Positions 33,501-44,467 of a stretch of 64,000 bases of DNA are shown here, piece after piece; position 1 is the first letter of the stretch; every line of letters begins with the position of its first letter. The DNA comes from Chrysogorgia sp. JL179-B06 (lineage: Eukaryota > Cnidaria > Anthozoa > Scleralcyonacea > Chrysogorgiidae), in NCBI GenBank assembly GCA_035772405.1, contig JAYKKM010000155.1, forward strand, positions 62,001 to 126,000, read 5' to 3'. Under the pieces are notes generated by a model, which saw only the letters and a list, made by a program, of their open reading frames with translations, was not told the DNA's origin and searched no databases. The position numbers and the translations under genes are program-made.

Positions 33501-36500
33501 CACAAACTCATAAGTTTTGACGTCAATCTGAAAATTGATAAGAAGCCTAAAGTCAAGCGTTCAGTCTACAATTTTAAGAAAGCCGATTGGTCGGGTCTTC
33601 AAGAAGTGCTAGCCCGTACCCCCTGGGACACAGTCTTTGTTCCTGACAACGTCAACGCATCGCTTTCCAACTGGTGTGACCTGTTTCTCTCAGCTGTTAA
33701 TGATCACGTTCCAATATGTAAGTCAAAGAATACTTACGATCACCCATTGACACGGAACTATTGAAGGTCATTAAAAAGAAAAACAGTCAAAGAAAAAGAC
33801 TTCTCAAAACACATTCTCTTACTGACCATGAGAAATACAAAGCTCTCCGGCTCAAAACGAAACAACTCATTGCCAAGAAAAAGAAAGATTACACCAATAA
33901 GCTGAGGGATTGCATGTTCGAAAACCCGAAACGCTTCTGGTCACTTCTAAAATCGTCGACAAAAATACGCCAAAATCCCAATTTTATTCGACATGGCCAA
34001 TCATTCATAACTGACAGTCACCGGAAAGCTAACCTTTTAAACACGTTTTTTCACTCCGTCTTTAACCCTCGTGAGGTGGAACCACCTACCATGTCATCTA
34101 CTCCGCCTCCACCTGCAAACACTCAACTCTCCGACATCGAGCTGACAGATATTGAAGTTGCGGAAGTACTTCGCAAGTTGGACCCAAAAAAGGCTTGTGG
34201 GCCTGATGGAATCCCGAGCAGACTCTTGATAAAGGTCGCAGATGAAATTGCCCCTTCGCTGTGCCGACTGTTCAACATGTCCCTTTCCCTAGGTGTGGTG
34301 CCTGCTAAGTGGAAGCTTGCCAACATTACTCCTGTTTTTAAAAAGGAAGATCCAACAATCTCGTCCAATTACAGACCTATCTCTCTGCTTAGTGTGCTGT
34401 CTAAGGTGCTCGAACGTTGCGTGTTTGATCACTGTCATCACCACCTTGCACCGTGCTTCTACCATCTTCAACATGGTTTTCTCAAGGGAAAATCAACAAC
34501 AACACAACTGTTGGAGGTGTACCATGACATCTTGGATTCTGTAGCAAGTGGTAAAGAAGTTGATGCCATCTACCTTGATCTGTCGAAAGCTTTTGACAAG
34601 ATCCCACACAATTTGCTATTGCTCAAACTCAAGGGTTATGGTATCACTGGTACTCTCCTGTCGTGGTTTCGCAACTACCTTACTGACAGACATCAAAGAG
34701 TTGTCCTGGAAGGTGCCTTTTCCAACTGGCTTCCAGTTACCTCTGGTGTGCCACAGGGCTCAATTCTAGGCCCACTCATGTTCCTTGTGTATGCCAACGA
34801 CGCCCCTGATTACATTCAGTCTGAATCAACGATCGCCCTTTTTGCCGACGATTCCAAACTGTATAGACCTATTGACCTCGTTAGTTCGAGCTACCTTCTC
34901 CAAAGCGACCTTGACTGTCTGCACAAATGGAGTGTGGACTGGGCAATGGAATTCAACGTCCAACATCCAAATGTAAGGTATTGCACATCTCAAGGAAAAA
35001 AACGCCAACTAACGAAACGTCGTACAGTGTAGATGGTCAGCCGCTGGAGCGCGTTCCGTATATTTCTGACCTTGGTATCACCGTGTCTAGTGACCTATCT
35101 TGGTCAAGACACATCGAAATCACTGTCGCCAAGGCCAACAAGACACTCGGTCTTATTAAAAGACTATGCAGGGACAACACGGATTCAAGAACAAGAAAAT
35201 TATTATACTGCGCCCTTGTAAGGCCCAAGCTCGAGTATGGCAGTAACTTATGGTCACCTTACACCAGTAAACATCGCTCGCTAATTGAAAATGTCCAGCG
35301 GCGGGCAACCAAATTTATTCTGAACTATCCACCGGAATTGTCATACGCCGAAAGATTAACCAAAACAAACCTCATCCCACTAGAGTATCGTAGAGAGATC
35401 TCCGACTTGACATTAATCTTCAAATCTCGAAAGGGTCTCATCTCTACCGACGTTTACAATTATTTAAGCACTTTTGAAACAAAATACAAATCTCGAAACT
35501 ATGATCCTAATAACTTTAATTTAATTATAAAACATAAACAGGACTACTTCCGGAAATCGTTTTTTATTAGGTCCAGCTGAACTGTGGAACACTCTCACCA
35601 TCAAGTCTCAAATCCTACAATTCTCTCGCTCTATTTAAGTACAGTCTCCACAAAATGTACTCTATCCAACTACCTGCCTATAGCCCCCCTGGCTATGTCC
35701 AATAAGTCCAAAATCCAATTGTATCTACCAATTAAGGGGTCAGGTGTCAATTGGGACGTAAGTCCTGTTCCTTTCTCCTGTCACACCTGTCTTATTCGTT
35801 GTATTTGTATGTAGTTTTTGTATTAATAGTAAGTTGTAAATATATTGTGACAAATTCATTAAACTAAACTAAACAGGCTATGGGGGCGCTTTCCATTAAC
35901 ACTGTCAGACCTGTTAAATAACTCACCAAACGTCAAGACCTTGGACCGGTCTCACCGAAAAATTTTGATTAAATCGAAAAGAGGTTTATTCGGCGAGATT
36001 CTCGAAAACCCGGACCTGACCTTTCCAGCAATAGAGAATAGAAATTCTGGTACCGGGTCTGACCTTCAAATGGAAAGCGCCCTATATATTGTTATTATCT
36101 TTTTTTCACAGACAACTACTAGTGCGACACTACAAAGTCTACTATCCTGTCAGGAATCATCTTATTCAACATATGATTACTGCCATGCAAAAACTGGGTT
36201 TAACAAACAGTGTAAGTGTTTTCACTCGGTATGATATTGGTGGGATAGGGTAGGGTAGAGTGGGCTAAGGTAGGATGGGGAAGAATATAAATAAATAGGG
36301 CAGGCATGGTATGGTATGATAGGGTATATTATTATATAGCAAATGTCACACGTTGTTACATCCCTAGCAAGTACGCTTAGCGTACCTATTTTTACTAGTG
36401 TATAACATAATCTCTTCTGTTCGGTGTTTTAGGCCACAATAGAAAATCGTAAACTTGCTGTTGATCTTGCAAACGTGATTATTGAATGGGAAATAAGGCG

Positions 36501-37778
36501 AACTAAAGAAGAACAACAAGATAAAACAGAAGTATAGAATTGCTTTTAAAACATCCACTTTCATCCGTGAGATAAATCTGAAATGTGTTACTGAAACGCT
36601 GTATTTTGCAAGAAATGTCTGTAATGAAATAATATTCTTGTATATCCCTTGTGCTGTATAGGCTTTATCATTAGAACCTGTCGCTTCCAGAAATTACTCG
36701 GTTTTTCTCGAAACCTTAGTAAACGCGACGTGTCTTAAAAGGCACAGTGAAGGCAGCGACATGTCAACATTATGGCATAGCACCCCCCCCCCCCCCCATG
36801 TTCAATTCTCTATTTCAGGATATAGTACAATATGTTTGTACATTGCCTTGTCTCTGCTGTGAACATTTTCAGTGAAATCTCATATTTTTATATTTTCTTC
36901 AGGTTAAAGTGGAGGAGAAGGAGACGCCAACTGTAAGTGCTTAGGAAGAATATAATTGAGTAAATCACCTTCAAGATTTTGAACAAATAATACATCTTAT
37001 GAACTTGCATTTCTAACACGAAAACAGAAACTGTTTATCATTTAAATTAGCCATTTAACATTTATTGACTGGGAAACAGTATGTTGTGTGGACTCGAGAC
37101 TGTCAATGTTTCCTGAGCCGAAGCTGCGGGAAACACTGACAGCCGAGCGTCCACAAAACAGACTGTTTCCCGAAAGTCCTGGTCAGTAAATATTTTATTA
37201 TATAGCAAGTGCCAAAGGAAACAAAGGATGAACTTTCATAATTAACTTTTTTTTGCTTTGTAACTCGCCGGATTTCTACCGATTCAGAGCTGTTGGCAAT
37301 GATACGCTCTCGTCCAGTGAGATGCAAGAAAACATGAACTTTGACACTTGGTATATAATAATTAACAATTATTGAATCAGGTTTTAGCATGATATGAAGA
37401 ATTATCAAGCCCGAAGTTGGTGTTATCAACCGAAGGCTGATGTTAATAACACAAACTGAGGACTTGATAATTCTTCATATCGTGCCGAAACCGAATTCAA
37501 TAATTGTTTTATTATTTATTTAAAAGATGAAAATGACATCTGCATCTATGGGTTCACTTCATCAATATTGGATTACGTCGTTGATTTGACGATTTCACAG
37601 AAACGATGAATCCTTCAAATAAATAATAATAGGAATTGTCCATGTTAGATAATTCCGATCAAGTTATTTGTGATACTATTTTATTAAAACATGGTGTGTT
37701 GTATAGGGAGCTGTGAAGCGTAGCGCAGATGATAGCGCCAAAAGCCAAGATCCAAAAAGAATAAAAACAACGACACAG
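30575..37778 (+). CDS. TRRAP: TRRAP, nine internal exons
   Basis: Exons 30575-30659, 30774-30846, 31084-31167, 31609-31716, 31926-31999, 36112-36211, 36433-36531, 36903-36932 and 37707-37778 join in frame without a stop. The protein matches what I know of the middle of TRRAP, the giant pseudokinase scaffold of SAGA and NuA4/TIP60 acetyltransferase complexes in the nucleus. Landmarks are KLRRLMTFAWPCLLP, HLLLAHIISKFAIHKKI, ARNVVRQALAILTPAVPTRM, HWTKKIIVEDGHTLLQLVHM, HYKVYYPVRNHLIQHM and ENRKLAVDLANVIIEWEIRR. These belong to its alpha-helical repeat region, roughly residues 1850-2060 of about 3800 (from memory). Exon 8 and exon 9 give the less conserved basic linker (SADDSAKSQDPKRIKTT). The donor after exon 7 is weak (GTATAG). 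I find neither the preceding nor the following exons anywhere in the window. The fifth intron holds a LINE. Confidence 0.9.
32019..32066. repeat. Short inverted repeat at the start of TRRAP intron 5
   Basis: AAATGTTTCGTTTTGTG, about 11 bp of loop, then CACAAAACGAAACATTT, starting about 20 bp after the donor of exon 5. Confidence 0.8.
32406..33764 (+). CDS. LINE ORF: leader, 2A-like peptide and AP endonuclease
   Basis: 452 codons. Residues about 1-118 are Arg/Ser-rich with a hydrophobic stretch at 61-72 (VILFMWLVLWG). Residues 123-144 form a hydrophobic run (LALLLVLLAN) ending in DVQVNPGP. From about residue 155 a typical APE endonuclease follows: LKCLYFNARSL, AVTETWL (catalytic Glu), GGGVMLAVRN, VVFYRPPNSD, IIVCGDFNLPHIDW, and NTDHKLISFDV with the terminal DH. 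It nicks target DNA for reverse transcription. The frame ends at 33764 after an apparent frameshift near 33735; in the neighbouring frame the protein continues into the RT region. Confidence 0.88.
   Translation: MIIDAQANRARASYDYVSARASTVITVNPYARAILEQLSTICARGRKSHSHMTMVLSRPICVILFMWLVLWGIRYANEDRPALLYTATDLLRPPLFPQARRLKKRSPSPSIYLAARNGLTLLQRSSLALLLVLLANDVQVNPGPIHTSGNNLFQKHLKCLYFNARSLISKTKELQTLVTDIDVIAVTETWLRPEILDCELLPGNDFSIYRRDRVDRIGGGVMLAVRNTILSLRRKDLERNAEMLVCEIRPQSKKKLLVVVFYRPPNSDLNYVKHFKKSLQLASKAKFDHIIVCGDFNLPHIDWSTGTAITNDSIHSYFTKTVKDNYLWQLVDFPTRVNNILDLVLTNSPDKVINLQGFDDILNTDHKLISFDVNLKIDKKPKVKRSVYNFKKADWSGLQEVLARTPWDTVFVPDNVNASLSNWCDLFLSAVNDHVPICKSKNTYDHPLTRNY
32814..32837 (+). other. 2A-like ribosome-skipping motif in the LINE ORF
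   Basis: Encodes DVQVNPGP, residues 137-144. The 2A consensus is D-V/I-E-x-N-P-G-P; only E is replaced, by Q. It follows a Leu-rich hydrophobic run, as in LINE 2A motifs described from other marine invertebrates, where ribosomes skip the final Gly-Pro bond. Activity with Q is not known to me. Confidence 0.75.
33761..35580 (+). CDS. LINE reverse transcriptase, one internal frameshift
   Basis: Frame 33761-35032, then 34927-35580. RT motifs in order: ACGPDGIPSRLL, WKLANITPVFKK, NYRPISLLSVLSKVLER, HGFLKGKSTTTQLLE, IYLDLSKAFDKIPH, VTSGVPQGSILGPLMF and catalytic LFADDSKLY. After a one-base shift near 34970, the thumb continues with DLGITVSSDLSW, LEYGSNLWSPYT and IENVQRRATKFI. It copies LINE RNA at the nicked target. 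The end at 35580 is a normal stop. It is inactive as it stands unless the shift is a sequencing error. Confidence 0.88.
36782..36797. repeat. Homopolymer C run in TRRAP intron 7
   Basis: About 15 C bases, 105 bp before the acceptor of exon 8. Confidence 0.9.
37066..37195. mobile_element. Fold-back MITE in TRRAP intron 8 (first)
   Basis: ACTGGGAAACAGTATGTTGT and its diverged inverse CAAAACAGACTGTTTCCCGA, arms of about 45 bp meeting at GGAAAC. Confidence 0.75.
37370..37510. mobile_element. Fold-back MITE in TRRAP intron 8 (second)
   Basis: ATTGAATCAGGTTTTAGCA, GATATGAAGAATTATCAAG, then the inverse CTTGATAATTCTTCATATC and CCGAATTCAAT. Arms of about 60 bp. Confidence 0.8.
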
Positions 37779-39398
37779 GTACTTAAATTCTTGTATATTT
37801 CTTAGCTGTGTTTGAAATTTGTTTAATTCGGATTTTGTACTTACTTTGACCTCATGTATTTCATAATATTCATGTATTGGTGAAAAATATATGTTAAAAC
37901 TGACAGAAAATGATAAGAGGAATTAAAAACTGTGTTGACAAAATAGGTTAAAAATATTTTACTTTCTGGGACCACAAGTCCACAAGAGAACACTGAAAGA
38001 TTTTCTGCGAGTAAATCAACACTCGGATGCTGTAACTGGGTAACACTAACAAGTTCTTAAACTGAATGTCATGCTATATTTTTTAATAGAAAAGAATTAA
38101 TTTCACTGCACTGAGAAAATTCTAATAATATTTTTTATAATAATATAACATAAAACTAATTTAGATAACATGCATCAGGAGTCTGATCCCAAGATAAATC
38201 AATCAACAACTTTATTTAGGTGTCAAAATCTTTCAGCAAACGAATGGTTCACTAATCAGGGACACCTATCAATAAAATTTAGTATATTCAAATAGAACTT
38301 ATCTAGACTAATTAACTATAATTGTAATAATATATAAATTTAGTTTATTAAGAATTATTAGGAACATTTTATATATGTTCCTAGTAATTCTTAATATATA
38401 TATATGCAGGGTGTATCAGAAAAAACGCAATCCTCGCTTCAAATGTAAATTTCGAGACGAGTATTAGAGGAAAGCACTGCTAGAGCACTACTAGGGGGGG
38501 GGGGGGGGGGGGGGGGGCTGGTAACGTGCTTCACCAGAAAATGTTAAAATCAGGTGTCTTAGATTGGCTAAAAATACATCTGCCATACAACATTTGTTGC
38601 ATTATGCTATAGTGTATGTATTTATACACACACTATTGCACTATGGGGAAATATTTTCTGGAAATTCAAAAAATTTTGAATGTTGATTCAATGATACCAT
38701 TAAGTTGATTCAATGATACCATTAAGAACATTTTTCTTGTTCACTGTAGGTAGTGGTAATTCGGATAACTTTTGAATGGCTAATGCATAGACCTGCTAAA
38801 TGAACGATTCACTCCGCTTCTGAATTATTTGATTACTGATGACTTTGCGCATCTGTTAAATCACGGTTGTTAAATTAAGGCGGCGACGGCGGTAAACAAA
38901 CAAATAATTTTAGCAAGAGAAGCTTGCAAATGTACAAATAACAACGTATCGTATTCTTGGCGACTTCCTAAAAGGTTCAAAGTTTCATAAAATAGCTGTA
39001 TAGATTATATTAAAATTATCAGTTTGCCTTTGAGAAGGTTGATGTCGTCCTGAAGACGAAAAATACTCTGAGTGCCGTTGTATACAGAATGGACTGACGG
39101 CGTTGAGATCACTCTTGCACGAGAATAAAAATAATTCATTGTCTTTAAATTCTTTTGCATGAAAAATTCCATCATCTAAAGAGAAATTGCCGCTGTGTAA
39201 AAACGCAACGAAGCGACTGGGATTAACTGTGCTAGGACTGACGAGAAGTTTCAATGTGACTTTCAACTTTCAACTTTAAATGCGAGTGTGATCGATGAAG
39301 CTGTCAAAACTTCGTTGAATGTCAATACAGCTGGAATACTGTTTTATTCGGTTATCTCACCGAGGATTTCAAATTGTGTTGAACCAGTCGAGAATTGT
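37779..39398. other. Non-coding stretch after the last visible TRRAP exon
   Basis: I looked for further TRRAP exons and found none. A piece at 37960-38015 resembles 2340-2380 (CTTTCTGGGACCACAAG). A palindrome lies at 38349-38392 around ATATAT. A run of 24 G is at 38494-38517. Minus-strand open frames here lack known domains. Confidence 0.55.
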
Positions 39399-39756
39399 TT
39401 ACCTCATATGCAATTTCATATATTTAAATTCCTCGCGACAATTTGTCCTGCACTTTTTGCTGAAGGTCTTGTGATCTACAGGGACATAGGAGTCTGACTT
39501 TCGGCTTAAACTAGAGCGTAGAGTCTTGAACATTTTAAATTTATTTGGTCGCCTTTCACATGGTCGGCAGATAAGATGCGGGAGACCGAGTGAACCATTG
39601 CAAGGAAGGTCGGCACCATAAAGATCTTCAACCGAGGCAAGAAGCAAGCATGGCATCATCACCAATACTTCGGCAAAGGCGACAAGCATCGGATGAACCA
39701 CCAGAAGACTTGTAGAACTTTTTAGGAGTTCCTTGAACGTTGGAATTATTCGACAT
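39399..39756 (-). pseudogene. ZAD-like zinc-finger gene, frameshifted
   Basis: ATG at 39756 starts MSNNSNVQGTPKKFYKSSGG, then the first Cys pair SDACRLCRSIGDD. A one-base shift near 39645 moves to the frame with VEDLYGADLPCNGSLG and the second pair LICRPCERRPNKFKMFK. The C-x2-C ... C-x2-C layout with a phenylalanine-rich helix is the ZAD fold, used for dimerisation in some zinc-finger proteins. A similar CRLC...CRPCERR type is common in cnidarian predicted proteins in my experience. After a basic, Ser-rich stretch the frame ends at 39399 without DNA-binding fingers. It may be one exon of a larger gene or a dead copy. Confidence 0.55.
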
Positions 39757-40164
39757 ATTTAAAACGCGTAAGATTACGGCAAGATTTAATTCTATTCGGT
39801 TTTGCGTAGACGGTAGTGTCGGCTTGATGCGTGGCTTGATAAATTCGCCGCAACACCTCACTTACCCCTCCCTAGATTAACACAACGACGCTAATTGAAA
39901 ATCTGCTAGATTTTAGCAGATCACGTGACCAGCCTGAACCAGGGTCTTTTCTCCAGCGAGTGGGCGAGCGCCGAGTTAAAGAGCCTGGGTACGAGGTTGG
40001 AATCAAACTCCGGCAAGAGATTCACCTTTTAATACACATGAATGGGCGATTACGAACCGTAAGTACACTATTAAGCAGCAAGTGTAAGCAATAGTTTAAA
40101 GACGACCAAGGCGCCTTTAAAACAATTTATGATATCTTATGAAGATGGCTTTAGTATTTTACTC

Positions 40165-40190
40165 TGTCCAACGCCAGACGATTTTACTCG
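40165..40190. repeat. Copy of the piggyBac-MITE interior motif
   Basis: AACGCCAGACGATTTTACTC as at 7783. An inverted copy lies at 63859-63884. Confidence 0.85.
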
Positions 40191-40904
40191 TCATCAGCCT
40201 CGCACTATATAGTACTAGAAATAGTTTACACTAAAACTGCCCCCGGCTGATTAGTACGACAAAATGTTATGACTCCTTTCTTTCAAAACGCTTAGAAGGT
40301 TGATAAAATTGGACAAATTTTAAAAGTCAAACAGTAACACGTGTAACTTGATCCTTGTGCGTCCATACGGCTGAAGAAATGGCGCTTTTCAATATAATGG
40401 AACAATGACTATATGATCCCTGTTACAAACGTTTTATAATGTGACCATTGTGTGTCTTGTTCTATAAAATTATTGTTTTTATATTCGTTAAGCTTTGCTC
40501 GATTTTTTATATTTGTATTTGTTTTTGACTGACTGATGTGTGAACCGAGTCTTTTGGTTCCTGTTTTGATTCGTGTCTGACAAATCATAGTTGATACTTG
40601 ATAGACGGAGTTTTTAATCTTGTGTTACTGTTTAACCTTTAAAGCTTTTCGTTATTTGATGGATTGACTCCTTCACCAACAATAAATGATAGTAACAACG
40701 TACCTCACAAGTCTATTAGACACGTAAAACAGACCATAGAAATAAAATGCCGTTTGACAAGGTGTTGTTGACCCAAGCGAATATTCTTACTGTCAGCAAC
40801 GCAACCTTTGAACCCTCAGGGACTACGCCAATAATTCACTTGCCTTTTATTAGTATCAGTATATGAAATACGTGGCTAATCTGCCTATAATATATAAATA
40901 CAGG

Positions 40905-41245
40905 GGCCGGTTGTACGAAACCCGTTTAGCTTAAACGGTGGTTAAGCTTAAAATAGGAAGAAATGCAAATATATATTTAAATGATGTCGCTCGAACCATA
41001 GGCGGCCTATTAAATGCTGTCAATTTACATAAATACTGCAGTAAAAATTGTTAAAGAAAGTCAGAACATCTCAAATTAGCGAATTGTAGCTTATTAAGAC
41101 AGGATTAAAGATAATCACTTACGTGCGACTCATTGTGAGTGATTATCTTTAATCACTTCTTTCTTTAACAATTTTTACTGCAGTATCTATGACTATGTAA
41201 ATTAACAACATTTAATGGGCCGCCTATTCTCGAACAATGACTCTT
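40905..41245. mobile_element. Fold-back element and adjoining repeat
   Basis: AGGCGGCCTATTAAATG near 40999 and CATTTAATGGGCCGCCTA near 41208 bound an inverted repeat. Its inner arms contain CTGCAGTAAAAATTGTTAAA and GATTAAAGATAATCACT. A GGGGCCGGTTGTACGAAACC block at 40905 looks like another transposon end. 39760-40905 shows no gene except the shared motif at 40170. Confidence 0.7.
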
Positions 41246-41417
41246 TCATTTACAATCGTTTACGCAACGATAAAATCCTGGCCCTGGGGTTATTTACTTG
41301 ACCTTAAACAATTGCAATGCGAATACTTACAAACGTAATAATGATATAATCTGAACAACCACTAACCTTTCACATTGCTTTCGATGTCTTGTTAAAATAC
41401 TGGTTTCACTCACATTT

Positions 41418-41560
41418 TTGCGATATTACCCACCCATGCTTTGCGGATTCCCGATACATGTAGCGGTTATTACCCCCCAATGTTTTGCGATATTACCCAC
41501 CAATGCTTTGCGCGATATTACCCACCAATGCTTTGCGCGATATTACCCACCAATGCTTTG
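41418..41560. repeat. 25-bp minisatellite
   Basis: Four to five units of GCGATATTACCCACCAATGC plus TTTGC, the last three nearly exact. The open frame across it is repeat-derived. Confidence 0.9.
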
Positions 41561-41650
41561 CGGGCGAAAACCTAAAAACTTAAATTTCTCTGCCTCTGGT
41601 ATATATATTGATATCATATTACGTGCGGGGACTTCAATATATGCCTCCTC

Positions 41651-41678
41651 GGGTTTTGGCCCTCTGGGGCCAAAACCC
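41651..41678. repeat. Perfect 12-bp-arm hairpin
   Basis: GGGTTTTGGCCC, TCTG, GGGCCAAAACCC. GC-rich stem in AT-rich surroundings; function unknown. Confidence 0.8.
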
Positions 41679-42018
41679 TGCGGGGGCAATAATTATTAAA
41701 TCTCCAAATAAAAGAACAATTCGCGGATTCGCCCGCGTAATGTCACGATTTGATAGAAATACCGAAGTGGCTATTCGTACTGGAGCCCAGGGTGCATTCA
41801 CGTAGCAAAACCCGAAGATCTCCGGCGTGGAGTTGGGATGCTTCTTGGCGTAGCGGCGTACGATTTGCTTTCTTGGCGTGTTGGCGTAACCATGTTTTGT
41901 CTTCAACGGCGGCAGGCGGGCTGATCGGCGTAATTAAGTACTTGTTAGTAATTAATAACAGTTACTTTTATTGCACTTATAAAGAATCAAAGTTGTGAAA
42001 CTAACGTAATAACGTTCA

Positions 42019-42091
42019 AACCAGGGCGCTTATATAGAGGGCGGTGAAACGGCAATGGGCGCGCTGATCGATGTGTGATGCAATGGACTGG
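42019..42091 (-). promoter_or_regulatory. Promoter-like inverted duplicate, left copy
   Basis: Inverse of 43169-43245. On the minus strand it carries TCTATATAAGCGCCCTGG, a good TATA-like sequence, preceded by a GC-rich segment. No convincing coding sequence begins just downstream. Confidence 0.4.
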
Positions 42092-42144
42092 TGACGGGTC
42101 TGCTGTTGTTGCCATAGCGTCATTGTCATTGTCAAAGATAAAAT

Positions 42145-42442
42145 ATGGCGGGTAAAGTGAGTATTAATTATTAATGAGGAAGATTTAGACGATAAAACTC
42201 CGATGCCAAATAATATCTGTATAAACGAAGGTGGTGCTAGCACACATGATGATAATGAAAGCATTCTGGATCATGGCGGATGGGCAATTAAAAGAGCGAG
42301 AGATGTTATATGTAAAGGAAAAAACGACCGTTGCTTTCGCAAAAAACATGACGCGTTAAGGTTTTTAAAAACTTCATATCTGTACACCGTACACGTATCT
42401 TTCACGTTCGACAGAATACAATTCACATTAAGTTTTACCTGA
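42145..42442 (+). CDS. Possible exon of an unrecognised gene
   Basis: ATG at 42145 gives MAGK, then a perfect donor GTGAGT at 42157. A separate open stretch to 42442 (from ATG 42203) reads SILDHGGWAIKRARDVICK with an acidic lead-in, which looks like protein rather than chance. I recognise no domain. The two parts are not in one frame without splicing, and no acceptor was fixed. It could be a relic of a transposon-encoded protein. Confidence 0.25.
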
Positions 42443-43168
42443 TAGGTGACTTTCCCAAATGAATTTCAAGAATTGCTCAACTCTAATTTGCGTTTTCTCA
42501 ATGTGTTATAACTAGAGATCATCTCGGCTTATTGATCACAGAATTTCGTAGTTTGGACCAAATGTTTTAACCCATTGCGCTCTGGATATGTCCAAGCAAG
42601 TCGTACTTTAATGAAATGGCCAGACGGCAAAATATATCTGTGGCTTACAGTTACTTGAATTAAAAGCTTATAAAATCATTCATATAATAACAAAGAACCA
42701 TAACATAGGCGAACACATTTTTTGTTTACTTCCCTTGCTGTGAAATAACTGCTAAGCGTGGAAAAATTTAACTCAAAATAATACCCAACTTCCATGGGTT
42801 ATGGATACGAATGCTCAACTTTGATTATTACGAAAACGTTATTGTTTAAAAAAACACAATTACAATATTTGACATACCTGAAAATCGAAGTTTGGACGAC
42901 TTGATAACATGTTCAAATGTTGTTATGAAAATTTCCCTCCATCGAAGTCATCAAAAGTACGAGTCATTGTTCTCAATATTTCTTTCAAAGTTCAAAGTAA
43001 TTAGCCAAATAAGCATTCATACCATAAAATAAACACTGCTTTGTCGTTACAATGCAAAGAATTCCACAAAAATATAGTAGTCGAAGAAAAAGTGGTGAAA
43101 ATAAAAGAGAACGAAAACCCACACTCCTTGTCAATTTTTGGCATTTTTTACAGAAAAGCACGCTCGTG

Positions 43169-43245
43169 CCAGTCCATTTCCGCATCACACATCGATCAGC
43201 GCGCCATATTGCCGTTTCACCGCCCTCTATATAAGCGCCCTGGTT
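43169..43245 (+). promoter_or_regulatory. Promoter-like inverted duplicate, right copy
   Basis: Contains CCCTCTATATAAGCGCCC, TATA-like. An ATG follows at about 43259 but meets a stop after four codons. Neighbouring open frames on both strands have no known domain. Confidence 0.4.
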
Positions 43246-43439
43246 CAAACATAGAACATGGCTGCACTGTAAATGAAAAAGGGCCAAAACGATTCCAAAA
43301 ATGGAGCTGCCAAAACGGCACCTATAACAACGATTTTTACTTAGATTACTAGCCAAAAACAGTAGTGGCTGCCATTTTTTCTCATTCTAACAAGAGAGAT
43401 AAAGATTGACTAGCAAAAATGAGAGTGATTACATCAATC

Positions 43440-44278
43440 TTGAGTTTAATATGTGAGCCCCTCCCTAAGACAGCAAGAAAACAGAATGGATAATAGAGAA
43501 TAGAGAAAACAATAGAGAAGAGAGAATAGAGAATAGAAATTTCGCTTCGCGTCGATAAAAATAGCAAGTGAAAATGTTGCTGTATATATATATAGAAAAT
43601 AGCGTTTAGTGTGCTAGCGAACCGCTAGTGCGCTTCGCATGCGCGTGCAAAGCGGGTGTAATCGAAAACAGTCTTTACTTGACAGCTCGGTCTACAATAA
43701 TGCCGTGCGATGAAGTGTTGGACAGAATAATTTCTTTGCTTTTTACATTGGATATTGAATAATAGTTATAAATACTGTGTATCCAAACACACCCGATTTA
43801 TTAATGTATGCGATAGACAATGTGCGCTTTTCAATAGCACTTTGTTTTTTTGTTTTTCTGTTTTTTTCTTGTTAAAAACAGTTCTAATCTCGGTATGTAA
43901 CGCTTTACATCTGACAAGATTTCACAGATTTCACATTGATTTTTAGCTGTATTTTAACCATTTTAATAATTATATATATATATATATATATATACAGGAG
44001 AGCCTGGGTTTTATGACACCCCTTTTAACGACCACCTGCCGTTTACGACCACTATTTCTGGCACGGACGAATTGTACTGTAGTTAAGGGTCATTCCATGT
44101 CAAATCACCTACCCCCTCAGATTTGAATGAAAGTTCATATATAGGGTTATTTAGCCTGAAAAATCTGATATTTTAATTTTTAACTCAGTCGGAGTAGTAG
44201 TTTTGGAGATACGGCCACATGGAATTCGGAAATCCATACGGTATTCCTTTAATTATATACAGGTCAGCACAGTCTAAT
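43440..44278. other. Non-coding stretch with simple repeats
   Basis: A purine-rich AGAGAATAGA series lies at 43485-43545 and a TA microsatellite at 43968-43993. No gene supported. Confidence 0.6.
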
Positions 44279-44467
44279 ATGGAGAATTATACACCTCTCT
44301 ATATATTCTTCGATGTTGAAGCTACGTCTGGCGACCCAGAGGAGGGAGATATCGTTGAAATAGCTCTTAGATGCGATCCAAGGTCCTATACATCGTCGCC
44401 ATACTTTCACAGTTTGGTCAAATCGAGGAACAGACTATCAAGATTAAGTGATCAAGAACTCTATTGA
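44279..44467 (+). CDS. DEDDh 3'-5' exonuclease fragment (Exo I motif only)
   Basis: From ATG 44279, 62 codons. YIFFDVEATSG followed by GDIVEIAL is the Exo I motif of DnaQ-like nucleases: the D-x-E pair that binds metal, then the second beta strand. The following FHSLVKSRNRLSRLSDQEL fits the strand and helix leading to Exo II. A stop then ends it, so Exo II and Exo III with the catalytic His are missing. It could be a first exon, a truncated gene or a transposon-carried nuclease. Family members degrade single-stranded ends of DNA or RNA. Confidence 0.5.
   Translation: MENYTPLYIFFDVEATSGDPEEGDIVEIALRCDPRSYTSSPYFHSLVKSRNRLSRLSDQELY

Larger units (their letters stand above)
32220..35873 (+). mobile_element. 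Nearly full-length CR1/L2-like LINE in TRRAP intron 5
   Basis: It has an N-terminal leader with a 2A-like motif, an AP endonuclease, a reverse transcriptase and a short 3' UTR ending in ATTAAACTAAACTAAA. It lies in the same orientation as the host gene. Two frame breaks separate otherwise intact coding, suggesting a fairly young copy. The exact 5' end is uncertain; target duplications were not identified with confidence. Confidence 0.88.
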
